Source: an uncultured Actinomycetes bacterium
GTDB lineage: Bacteria > Actinomycetota > Actinomycetes > Nanopelagicales > Nanopelagicaceae
Direction: 5' to 3'
Assembly (NCBI GenBank): GCA_903893085.1
Contig: CAITKS010000233.1
Span: forward strand, 1 to 26,030
Length of the DNA: 26,030 nt
Shown here: one piece after another, positions 15,320-22,810 of the stretch
Layout of the letters: each line of letters begins with the position of its first letter
Position numbering within the stretch: the first letter of the stretch is position 1
The notes under the pieces: generated by a model
Told to the model about the DNA's origin: nothing
The model's database searches: none
Seen by the model: only the letters and a program-made list of their open reading frames with translations
Made by a program: the position numbers and the translations under genes

Positions 15320-16128
15320 AAACGCCTGATATCTACGGATTCTCTCGCAGGTCGCAAATAACTTTATTTGCTGTATCCGCATTCACATTAGCTGGTTTTA
15401 CTTGGCCATTTTTCGCACCCGATCAGAATGCGGCACATTTTGCGCAATATTTTTTCTGGATTGCGCTTCCACTAACTTTCTTATTACTGATCGCTCAGTT
15501 AAGCGATAAGAGTCTTGATGCAAAATCAGTTGCACTTCTTGGAATGTTGGCAGCGTTAATTGCTGCTCTGCGACCACTCGGTGCCGGAGCTGTAGGTCTT
15601 GAACCAATGTGGTTTTTGCTAATTCTTGCGGCACGCGTTTTTGGTGGCGCTTTCGGATTTCTTCTAGGAGTTCTTGCCATGCTTACATCTGCTTTAGTTA
15701 CTGGCGGAATCGGTCCATGGCTGAGTTATCAATTATTTGCCGCGGGAGTAATCGGTTTACTTGCTGGTTCAATCCTTAAATCTATACGGGGCAGATTCGA
15801 AATGCTTTTGCTGATTGCGATCGCCATTTTTTCATCACTTACTTATGGATTGTTAATGGATCTGCAATTTTGGCCTTGGGCGATTGGCACCAACACACAG
15901 CTGTCCTTTATTCCTGGTGGGACCTTAGAAACTAATTTGCAACGATTCTTCACTTTTCATTTTCTATCGGCAATGGCATGGGATATTCCTCGGGCAATCT
16001 TGACTGTGGTTCTTACAGTTACTGCAGGACCTGCAGTCTTGACCGCTCTGCGCAGAACCAAGAAACGGGCAGCGTTTTTAACTCCGATCGAATTTATCGA
16101 ACGTGCGAAGCAACCAGAGGCAATTTAG
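15316..16128 (+). CDS. ECF transporter S component, probable cobalamin or corrinoid binding
   Basis: A 270-aa hydrophobic protein with about six to seven membrane segments, including the glycine/alanine-rich helices ALLGMLAALIAALRPLGAG and ARVFGGAFGFLLGVLAML (about 112-129), followed by TGGIGPWLSYQLFAAG (about 136-151), a pattern typical of ECF substrate-binding subunits. The substrate is inferred as cobalamin or a precursor because the operon is led by a B12 riboswitch; sequence alone does not show it. Cobalt is an alternative because B12 riboswitches also control cobalt ECF systems, but the CbiM/CbiN subunits those use are absent here. The start is GTG 15316 in a GTGA overlap with the ATPase. 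Its last 35 bp overlap the convergent gcvT. Confidence 0.85.
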   Translation: MKTPDIYGFSRRSQITLFAVSAFTLAGFTWPFFAPDQNAAHFAQYFFWIALPLTFLLLIAQLSDKSLDAKSVALLGMLAALIAALRPLGAGAVGLEPMWFLLILAARVFGGAFGFLLGVLAMLTSALVTGGIGPWLSYQLFAAGVIGLLAGSILKSIRGRFEMLLLIAIAIFSSLTYGLLMDLQFWPWAIGTNTQLSFIPGGTLETNLQRFFTFHFLSAMAWDIPRAILTVVLTVTAGPAVLTALRRTKKRAAFLTPIEFIERAKQPEAI

Positions 16129-17182
16129 AGACTTCTGCGATGCAATCACGACCTCGGACATCAATTACAAGATGATCACCCAATCTCACATTATGTGAAA
16201 GTAAGGCAAGTGCAATTCCTTTTTTGAGCGTTGGCGAAAATGTTCCGCTGGTAACTTCTCCGACTAATTCACCGGCGCTGTTCTTAACCTGCATCCCAGC
16301 GCGTGGAATTCCACGGTCCTGACTTACAAGAGCCCTAACTCTCGGATGTGTACCGCTTGCTTTCTCAGTGCGTAACGCCTGGCTGCCGCTGAAATTCTCT
16401 TTATCCCAACCAATCGCCCAAGTTGCCGCAGCCTGAACGGGGCTTATTGATAGAGATAGCTCATGGCCGTGAAGTGGATAACCCATTTCGGTTCGCAAGG
16501 TATCTCTCGCACCCAGACCACAAACAAGGCCGTCGAATTCTTTCAAAGCTTCACTAAGTGCATCCCAAACAGTTGTTGCATCACTCCAACGAGGAACGAT
16601 TTCATATCCATGTTCGCCTGTGTAACCAGTGCGACAGAGAATTACTGGACAACCTGCAATTTGGACATGCTCAAATGCCATGTAATCCATTTCGGGGTTT
16701 ACACCAAAACTTTTAATTACTTCACGAGATCGCGGTCCCTGAACCGCAATTACACCGAAGGATTCGTGAAGGTTAACAATTTCTATTTCGGCAGGTTTTC
16801 TAGAAATCAAGTCGGCAACGACATCTGAAGTGTTGGAGGCATTCGGAATTAGGAATAGATCAGTCGGGCTATTGCGATAAACAATCAAATCATCAATTAC
16901 TCCACCGGTGTCATTGCAGTGCAACGTATATTGTGCTTGGCCATCGGTGATACGTTCGAGGTCATTAGTAAAAACGGAATTCAAATATTGCAGAGCTCCA
17001 TCACCTTTAACGCTAACTTTTCCTAAATGAGAAACGTCGAAAATTCCAACGCGCTCTCGAACAGCGGCATGTTCAGCCAAAACTCCACCACCGGGATACT
17101 CAATAGGCATTAACCAGCCGCCAAAATCAGCCATCTTGGCAGAAAGGTTGATATGTCTATCGGCGAGTGGTGAATTTTTCAT
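16094..17182 (-). CDS. gcvT: Aminomethyltransferase, T protein of the glycine cleavage system
   Basis: GcvT transfers the methylene group from the aminomethyl-lipoyl H protein to tetrahydrofolate, releasing ammonia. It is 362 aa, normal for the family. Landmarks are ADFGGWLMPIEYPGG (18-32), GIFDVSHLGKVSVKG (46-60), NDTGGVIDDLIVYR (90-103, containing catalytic Asp at 97/98), AVQGP, CRTGYTGEHGYEI and LGARDTLRTEMGYPLHGHE. The start ATG has TAAGTT 6 nt upstream and no Shine-Dalgarno. It is divergent from pepA across 69 bp. gcvH and gcvP are not in the window. No glycine riboswitch precedes it. Confidence 0.96.
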   Translation of the reverse strand: MKNSPLADRHINLSAKMADFGGWLMPIEYPGGGVLAEHAAVRERVGIFDVSHLGKVSVKGDGALQYLNSVFTNDLERITDGQAQYTLHCNDTGGVIDDLIVYRNSPTDLFLIPNASNTSDVVADLISRKPAEIEIVNLHESFGVIAVQGPRSREVIKSFGVNPEMDYMAFEHVQIAGCPVILCRTGYTGEHGYEIVPRWSDATTVWDALSEALKEFDGLVCGLGARDTLRTEMGYPLHGHELSLSISPVQAAATWAIGWDKENFSGSQALRTEKASGTHPRVRALVSQDRGIPRAGMQVKNSAGELVGEVTSGTFSPTLKKGIALALLSHNVRLGDHLVIDVRGRDCIAEVSKLPLVASHVR

Positions 17183-17188
17183 GACAAC

Positions 17189-17194
17189 AACTTA
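17189..17194 (-). promoter_or_regulatory. Candidate -10 element of a leaderless gcvT promoter
   Basis: On the minus strand TAAGTT is followed by 6 nt and the gcvT ATG at 17182, with no Shine-Dalgarno visible. Same geometry as erpA. Confidence 0.4.
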
Positions 17195-17251
17195 CACTTA
17201 CCCGAGCCCAAAAGTATGGATCAATTTGTTCAGCCTCTTAAAGGAGATTAG

Positions 17252-18760
17252 ATGACCGCCCTGCACCTATCTGATGGAATCATCAAGGATGAGATTTTGG
17301 TTGTTGGGGTTTCATTCAAGAACGCTTCCGGCAAGGGGCAAGGCGCACTCGTAATTGAGAGCGGCGATGTAGCACTCGATACCAAAAAAATATTGTCAAC
17401 ACTTGCTGACCTAGGGGCCACAGGAAAGAACGACGAAGTAATTAAGATTCCTGGAACATCAACCAAACTCTTAGTGTTTACGGGCCTCGGTGAACATAAG
17501 GCGACTTTTCCAGATGAGACTTTACGTCGTGCCGCAGGATCGGCAGCGAGAGCTTTATCTGGAAATACAAGCGCCACCTTCTCCTTGCCCGCAAAGAAGG
17601 TATCTGCGATTGCAGCTATTGCAGAAGGAGCCCTCCTTGGCACCTACTCATTCAATAAATTTCGTGTTGATTCGATGGTTAATCGCCAGTTAAGTTTGAA
17701 ATCGATCACTATTCATTCGGCACTTGCAAAACAGACTGAAGCAAAGGAAGCGATTAAGGGCGCAACGATTATCGGTGAATACACCTGCTTGGTTAGAGAT
17801 TTGATTAACACTCCCCCAAGCCACCTAACACCTGATTCGTTTTGTAAAGAATTCATTTCCATAGTCAAAAAAGTTGGCGGCGCCGCGCTCGGTTTGAAAG
17901 TTACGGTTATGAGCGAGTCGCAATTAAAGAGCAAGGGTTACGGCGGAATTACAGCTGTAGGTCAAGGTTCGGCCAACCCACCTCGCCTCTTGCAAATTTC
18001 TTACACTCCCGTAAAAGTGAAGGCTAAGAAGACCTACGCCTACGTTGGAAAAGGAATCACATTTGATACTGGCGGACTGGCGTTAAAGCCTGCGGTTGGA
18101 ATGGAGGCGATGAAATCTGACATGTCCGGTGCTGCTGCCGTTTGCGCCGCAACTATTGCGATTGCACTTTTGAAGATTCCTGTGGCAATCGATTGTTATG
18201 CGCCTTTGGCAGAAAATATGGTTAGCGATAACGCGACGCGGCCGAGCGACATCATCACCATGTATGGTGGAAAAACTATTGAAGTTCTAAATCCAGATGC
18301 TGAAGGACGCTTAATATTGGGAGATGCCCTGGTTAAGGCGCAGGAGAATAAAAATTTAGATGGCATTGTTGATGTTGCAACGCTAACTGGTGCGCAAGTA
18401 ATTGCACTCGGTACCCGCACAAGTGCGATCATGACCAATAACGAAGATTTCAGCGATCACTTCTTCTCGATTACAAAAACAACAGGCGAAGCTTTTTGGC
18501 CGATGCCACTGCCAGTTGAATTACGAGCATCCCTTGATTCACCAGTTGCCGATATGGCTAATGTTGGTGAGCGAATGGGCAACATGATGGTTGCCGGGCT
18601 ATTCCTAAAAGAATTCATCGCCGCTGATTTGCCTTGGTTACACCTTGATATCGCAGGTCCGGCCTATAACGAAGGTGAGCCATATGGCTATACGCCAGTA
18701 GGTGGCACAGGGGTCGCTCTCCGCTCGTTAGTAGCCTTGGCTCAGGCGGCAGCCGTTTAG
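17252..18760 (+). CDS. pepA: Leucyl aminopeptidase, M17 family
   Basis: This cytosolic dimetal aminopeptidase removes N-terminal residues from peptides. At 502 aa it has the usual length, with a variable N-terminal domain and a conserved C-terminal catalytic domain from about residue 165. Metal and catalytic residues of the M17 family are all present: K267 and D272 in GKGITFDTGG, K279, D290 in MKSDMSG, and D349, E351, R353 in NPDAEGRLILGDAL (the family signature is NTDAEGRL, so Pro replaces Thr). A strong Shine-Dalgarno AAGGAG at 17241-17246 sits 5 nt before the ATG, in contrast to the leaderless-type genes around it. It corresponds in position to pepB of mycobacteria, near gcvT and the E2 gene. 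Confidence 0.97.
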   Translation: MTALHLSDGIIKDEILVVGVSFKNASGKGQGALVIESGDVALDTKKILSTLADLGATGKNDEVIKIPGTSTKLLVFTGLGEHKATFPDETLRRAAGSAARALSGNTSATFSLPAKKVSAIAAIAEGALLGTYSFNKFRVDSMVNRQLSLKSITIHSALAKQTEAKEAIKGATIIGEYTCLVRDLINTPPSHLTPDSFCKEFISIVKKVGGAALGLKVTVMSESQLKSKGYGGITAVGQGSANPPRLLQISYTPVKVKAKKTYAYVGKGITFDTGGLALKPAVGMEAMKSDMSGAAAVCAATIAIALLKIPVAIDCYAPLAENMVSDNATRPSDIITMYGGKTIEVLNPDAEGRLILGDALVKAQENKNLDGIVDVATLTGAQVIALGTRTSAIMTNNEDFSDHFFSITKTTGEAFWPMPLPVELRASLDSPVADMANVGERMGNMMVAGLFLKEFIAADLPWLHLDIAGPAYNEGEPYGYTPVGGTGVALRSLVALAQAAAV

Positions 18761-18826
18761 TAATCACGGGGCAAAACTGGCAAGATAGGTTCAAAGAGCG
18801 AGAAGTTTACGAAGGAGCGCGCACAG

Positions 18827-20194
18827 GTGTCTAACTTTGATCTAGTTGTTTTAGGCGGTGGCAGCGGCGGTTACGCGGCAGCCCTACGTGGCGCACAACT
18901 CGGATTATCTGTAGCCCTTGTCGAAGCAGACAAACTTGGCGGCACTTGTTTACACCGCGGATGTATCCCGACTAAGGCCCTCCTGCATGCCGGCGAGATC
19001 GCCGATGGAACGCGCGAGGCAAGCCACTTTGGCGTCAACGCCACATTTAATTCCATCGATATGACTGGCGTTAATTCATATAAAGATGGTGTCATCGCCA
19101 AATTACATAAGGGTTTGCAAGGTTTGGTTAAGTCGCGCAGCATTACTTACATTGAAGGTCATGGAAAATTAGTTGCAAAAGATACCGTCGAAGTTAATGG
19201 AGTTCGTTACACCGGCAAGAATATAATTTTGGCAACAGGTTCGTATGCTCGCACGTTGCCTGGATTAGATATTGACGGCAAAAAAGTCATTACATCTGAA
19301 CATGCCATCAAAATGGAATATGTGCCAAAGAGCGTCATAGTTCTTGGTGGTGGAGTAATTGGTTGCGAATTTGCATCAGTATGGAAATCATTTGGAGCAG
19401 AAGTAACCATCATTGAAGGCTTGCCTCATTTGGTCGCCCTGGAAGATGAATCATCAAGCAAGCAGCTCGAGCGCGCATATCGCAAGCGCGGAATCAACTT
19501 TGAACTTGGGGTTCGCTTTAAATCCCATACCGTCACAGCAGATGGCGTGACCATAACCTTGGAAGATGGAAAGACCTTTACCGCGGAAGTACTTCTCGTT
19601 GCGGTTGGCCGTGGTCCCGTTTCTGCCAATTTGGGTTATGAAGAACAAGGCATTGCCATGGATCGTGGATATGTGTTGGTCGATAACAAGTGCCGCACAA
19701 ATGTTCCAGGGATTTGGGCGGTTGGAGACTTGATTCCAACGCTTCAGTTAGCTCACGTGGGCTTTGGCGAAGGAATTTTAGTTGCTGAAGAAATCGCTGG
19801 ACTAAATCCTCGTCCGATTAATTATGATGGTGTTCCACGCGTTACTTACTCTGAACCAGAAGTTGCAAGTGTTGGTTTAACTACTGCGCAAGCGAAAGAG
19901 CGTGGATTTGACGTTGTCGAACTTAATTATGACTTAGCAGGAAATGGCAAGGCTCAAATTTTGCGAACAGCAGGTTCAATAAAACTCGTTTCGCAAAAGG
20001 GTGGACCAGTTCTTGGTATTCACATGGTTGGAGCGCGCGTTGGAGAACTTCTTGCTGAAGCGCAATTGATTTTTAACTGGGAGGCATCGGCTGATGACGT
20101 TGCACCTCTTATTCATGCTCACCCAACGCTTTCCGAAGCAATGGGTGAAGCGCACATGGCACTTGCAGGCAAACCACTTCACGCTCACGGTTAA
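18827..20194 (+). CDS. lpd: Dihydrolipoamide dehydrogenase (E3)
   Basis: This FAD-dependent disulfide oxidoreductase reoxidises dihydrolipoyl groups of 2-oxoacid dehydrogenases and the glycine cleavage H protein, making NADH. It is 455 aa. It carries the FAD-binding GGGSGGYAAA (10-19), the redox-active pair C41/C46 in GGTCLHRGCIPTK, the second Rossmann motif VLGGGVIGCEFASV, the FAD-binding GIWAVGDL, and the C-terminal catalytic HAHPTLSE with H432 and E437. The start is GTG 18827, supported by GAAGGAG at 18811-18817 (9-nt spacing). A 66-bp gap follows pepA. It precedes the E2 gene by 46 bp, and the two enzymes work together on lipoyl groups. Confidence 0.97.
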   Translation: MSNFDLVVLGGGSGGYAAALRGAQLGLSVALVEADKLGGTCLHRGCIPTKALLHAGEIADGTREASHFGVNATFNSIDMTGVNSYKDGVIAKLHKGLQGLVKSRSITYIEGHGKLVAKDTVEVNGVRYTGKNIILATGSYARTLPGLDIDGKKVITSEHAIKMEYVPKSVIVLGGGVIGCEFASVWKSFGAEVTIIEGLPHLVALEDESSSKQLERAYRKRGINFELGVRFKSHTVTADGVTITLEDGKTFTAEVLLVAVGRGPVSANLGYEEQGIAMDRGYVLVDNKCRTNVPGIWAVGDLIPTLQLAHVGFGEGILVAEEIAGLNPRPINYDGVPRVTYSEPEVASVGLTTAQAKERGFDVVELNYDLAGNGKAQILRTAGSIKLVSQKGGPVLGIHMVGARVGELLAEAQLIFNWEASADDVAPLIHAHPTLSEAMGEAHMALAGKPLHAHG

Positions 20195-20240
20195 TCCAAT
20201 AAATGGCTAATTCGACGGTAATAGGGAAAAGGAAAAAGTT

Positions 20241-21914
20241 ATGACTTTCTCAGTAACAATGCCAGCACTTGGCGAAAGCGTTAGCGAAGGAACAGTCACA
20301 CGTTGGTTAAAGTCTGAAGGCGATCATGTCGCAATGGACGAAGCCCTCCTTGAAGTCTCAACCGACAAAGTCGATACTGAAATCCCTTCTCCTGTTGCCG
20401 GAATTTTGCAAAAAATTGTTGTCAGCGTAGATCAAACCGTTCCAGTTGGTGCTGAGCTTGCGATCATTGCGGAAAGTGCTTCAACATCAAGTGCTCCAAC
20501 CCCGGCGGCCCCTGTTGCTGCGGCTCCCGTTGCTGCGGCTCCCGTTGCTGCGGCTCCAACCCCTGCCCCTGTTGCTGCGGCTCCCGTTGCAACAGCACCA
20601 GCGGCAAGTTCTGCAGCAGGAACAATTATTACGATGCCCGCACTTGGCGAAAGCGTTAGCGAAGGAACTGTAACTCGCTGGCTAAAGGGAGTTGGCGACA
20701 CCGTCGCGGTAGATGAAGCGCTCCTTGAGGTTTCTACCGACAAAGTTGATACTGAAATTCCATCACCAGTTGCCGGCACCATAATTTCAATCGATGTACA
20801 AGTAGATACGACAGTTCCAGTTGGTGCACGACTTGCTGTCATCGGCGGCAGCGGTGTTGCGTCAGTTTCCGCACCGGCTCCAGTCGTTGCCTCCCCTGTT
20901 GCTCCACCAGTCGTTTCTGCACCAGTTGTTGCTGTTGCACCAGTTGCAACTCCGGCTCCTGTTGTTGCTGCCCCCGTCGCGGTTGCGCAATCACTTGATG
21001 CTTATGTAACTCCAATCGTTCGCAAGTTGGCGTCTGAACTTGGCGTGAATCTTGCGAATGTAAAGGGAACTGGCGTCGGTGGACGTATCCGAAAAGAAGA
21101 TGTTGAATCTGCACGACCAGCTACTAGCGCACCTGCCGTATCTACTCCTGCACCTGCCGCACAATCTCAACGTCCTGCAGCCGTTGCGGTCTCGCCGCTT
21201 CGCGGAACGACAGTGACAATGTCGCGCCTTCGCAAAGTTATTGCGGCGCGAATGGTTGAATCGCTACAAGTTAGCGCACAGCTAACAACTGTTATTGAAG
21301 TAGACGTTACAAAAATTGCTCGTTTACGTGATCGAGCTAAGGCAACATTCGAAGCGCGCGAAGGTGTGAAGTTATCCTTCTTGCCATTCTTTGCAGTTGC
21401 TACATGCGAGGCGCTAAAACAGCATCCTGTGCTTAACTCCTCTGTTGAAGGCGATCAAATTATTTATCATGGCGCCGAGCACCTTGGTATTGCAGTTGAT
21501 ACCGAACGCGGATTACTAGTCCCAGTAATTCACAGTGCAGGTGATTTGAATATGGGCGGCATTGCGCGCAAGATTTCAGATCTGGCTGCACGCACACGCG
21601 ATAACAAAGTAACGCCTGACGAATTAGGCGGCGGCACATTTACTCTCACAAATACAGGAAGTCGCGGAGCGCTCTTTGACACTCCAATCATTAATCAGCC
21701 ACAGGTAGCCATCCTGGGATTGGGCGCGATCGTTAAACGTCCAATGGTTGTTAAGGGTGAAGATGGTGGAGAAACTATTGCAATTCGTTCAATGGTTTAT
21801 CTTGGACTTTCATACGATCACCGCGTTGTTGATGGCGCCGATGCTGCCCGATTCTTGGTAACACTTAAGGAGCGCCTCGAAGGCGGAGCGTTCGAATCAG
21901 ATTTAGGACTCTAA
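20241..21914 (+). CDS. sucB: Dihydrolipoamide acyltransferase E2 with two lipoyl domains
   Basis: E2 core of a 2-oxoacid dehydrogenase complex, 557 aa. Order: lipoyl domain 1 (about 2-78, lipoyl K43 in STDKVDTE), Ala/Pro linker (about 80-126), lipoyl domain 2 (about 127-203, K168), a second Ala/Pro linker, peripheral subunit-binding domain ([17 protein letters not shown]..., about 255-289), a third linker, and the acyltransferase domain from about 320 with the active site SYDHRVVDG (H527, D531). In actinobacteria a single such E2 (DlaT in mycobacteria) usually serves pyruvate dehydrogenase, and the sucB name is often applied automatically; substrate choice is not resolved here. Shine-Dalgarno AAAGGAAAA precedes the ATG. 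The E1 gene is not in the window. Confidence 0.95.
   Translation: MTFSVTMPALGESVSEGTVTRWLKSEGDHVAMDEALLEVSTDKVDTEIPSPVAGILQKIVVSVDQTVPVGAELAIIAESASTSSAPTPAAPVAAAPVAAAPVAAAPTPAPVAAAPVATAPAASSAAGTIITMPALGESVSEGTVTRWLKGVGDTVAVDEALLEVSTDKVDTEIPSPVAGTIISIDVQVDTTVPVGARLAVIGGSGVASVSAPAPVVASPVAPPVVSAPVVAVAPVATPAPVVAAPVAVAQSLDAYVTPIVRKLASELGVNLANVKGTGVGGRIRKEDVESARPATSAPAVSTPAPAAQSQRPAAVAVSPLRGTTVTMSRLRKVIAARMVESLQVSAQLTTVIEVDVTKIARLRDRAKATFEAREGVKLSFLPFFAVATCEALKQHPVLNSSVEGDQIIYHGAEHLGIAVDTERGLLVPVIHSAGDLNMGGIARKISDLAARTRDNKVTPDELGGGTFTLTNTGSRGALFDTPIINQPQVAILGLGAIVKRPMVVKGEDGGETIAIRSMVYLGLSYDHRVVDGADAARFLVTLKERLEGGAFESDLGL
20259..20835 (+). repeat. Internal direct duplication encoding the two lipoyl domains
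   Basis: The segment beginning at 20259 recurs beginning at 20634, an exact 375-bp (125-codon) offset. The stretch GGCGAAAGCGTTAGCGAAGG is identical in both copies, and much of the surrounding coding sequence differs mainly at third positions. This is an old domain duplication within the E2 gene. Confidence 0.85.
20511..20590 (+). repeat. 15-bp tandem repeats in the E2 interdomain linker
   Basis: The unit CCYGTTGCTGCGGCT occurs in tandem at 20511, 20526 and 20541, and again at 20568 after a 12-bp interruption. Each unit encodes Pro-Val-Ala-Ala-Ala. Copy number is likely to vary between strains by slippage, always in frame. Confidence 0.9.
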
Positions 21915-21919
21915 ATTAA

Positions 21920-22810
21920 ATGTCAGTTCCGCAACGTATTGCTATTACAGGTGCTTCTGGGCTTATCGGAAGTGCACTTGTTGGCCAATTAAAATCTGAA
22001 GGACACACCGTCCAACGCCTAGTTCGTCGCGCCACCGTTGCATCTGATGAAATCCGTTGGGACCCAAAGACAGGTTTTGTAGATATCGAAGCTCTTCGCG
22101 GCGTTGATGCAGTTATTCACCTGGCTGGTGTCGGTGTTAGTGATAAGCGCTGGTCAAAAAGATTTAAAGGAGAAATCCTAAATTCCCGACTCCTTGGAAC
22201 AACTGCAATTGCAAATGCCGTAGCAGAGGTAAAGCCTCAAGTGTTCATAACCGCTAGCGCTATTGGCTGGTACGGCGATTCCGGTAATCGCGCTGTTGTA
22301 GAAAGTGACTCATCAGGTAACGATTTTCTTGCTGCAGTTTGCCGCGAATGGGAAGGCGCCGCTGATTTAGCCGGTGAAGTTCGCACCGTAAAGCTTCGCA
22401 CTGGTTTGGTATTAGATCCAACCGGCGGAGCGCTTGGGCGGATGCTTCCACTTTTCCGATTTGGCCTTGGTGGAAAATTAGGTTCTGGAAAGCAATGGTG
22501 GTCTTGGATAACACTGCACGATGTTGTCCGCGCAATCACTTTTGCACTTGAAAAAAATGTTTCAGGACCAGTGAATTTAACTTCGCCCAATCCTGTTACC
22601 AACCAAGAATTTACCGCAGCCCTTGCGCGAGCCATGAAACGTCCTGCACTTTTTCCGGCACCGGCATTTGCGCTAAAGATTGCACTGGGAGGATTTTCAA
22701 GCGAAGTACTGGGGTCCAAAAAGGTTATGCCAAATGCGCTGACTGATGCAGGCTTCCAATGGGACTATCCCCATATTTCAACTGCTCTACAAGCCCTCGT
22801 CGAACATTAA
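21920..22810 (+). CDS. TIGR01777-family NAD(P)-dependent epimerase/SDR protein
   Basis: A 296-aa extended short-chain-dehydrogenase-like protein (YfcH group). It has the N-terminal Rossmann motif ITGASGLIGSAL (9-20), then the family blocks DAVIHLAGVGVSDKRWSKRFK and NSRLLGTTAIANAV, SAIGWYGDSG, and the C-terminal DUF1731-like segment with RPALFPAPAFALKIALGG and ASEVLG-like SSEVLGSKKVMP. The substrate is not known for this family. It follows the E2 gene by 5 bp, so it is probably co-transcribed; the homologous pair dlaT-Rv2216 exists in mycobacteria, suggesting a conserved link to lipoyl metabolism. Its 3' end overlaps the convergent FAD-protein gene by 24 bp. Confidence 0.93.
   Translation: MSVPQRIAITGASGLIGSALVGQLKSEGHTVQRLVRRATVASDEIRWDPKTGFVDIEALRGVDAVIHLAGVGVSDKRWSKRFKGEILNSRLLGTTAIANAVAEVKPQVFITASAIGWYGDSGNRAVVESDSSGNDFLAAVCREWEGAADLAGEVRTVKLRTGLVLDPTGGALGRMLPLFRFGLGGKLGSGKQWWSWITLHDVVRAITFALEKNVSGPVNLTSPNPVTNQEFTAALARAMKRPALFPAPAFALKIALGGFSSEVLGSKKVMPNALTDAGFQWDYPHISTALQALVEH

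Noticed and set aside
17183..17251. Possible glycine riboswitch between gcvT and pepA
   Set aside because: The gap is only 69 bp and shows no tandem aptamer core; gcvT appears leaderless.
20511..20590. Short tandem repeats considered as a CRISPR-like array
   Set aside because: The 15-bp units are contiguous, in frame, lack spacers and encode a known linker type.
20432..20842. Long Ala/Gly/Thr-rich open frame on the minus strand within the E2 gene
   Set aside because: It is the antisense of the Ala/Pro linker and lipoyl codons, with low complexity and no start signal or family resemblance.
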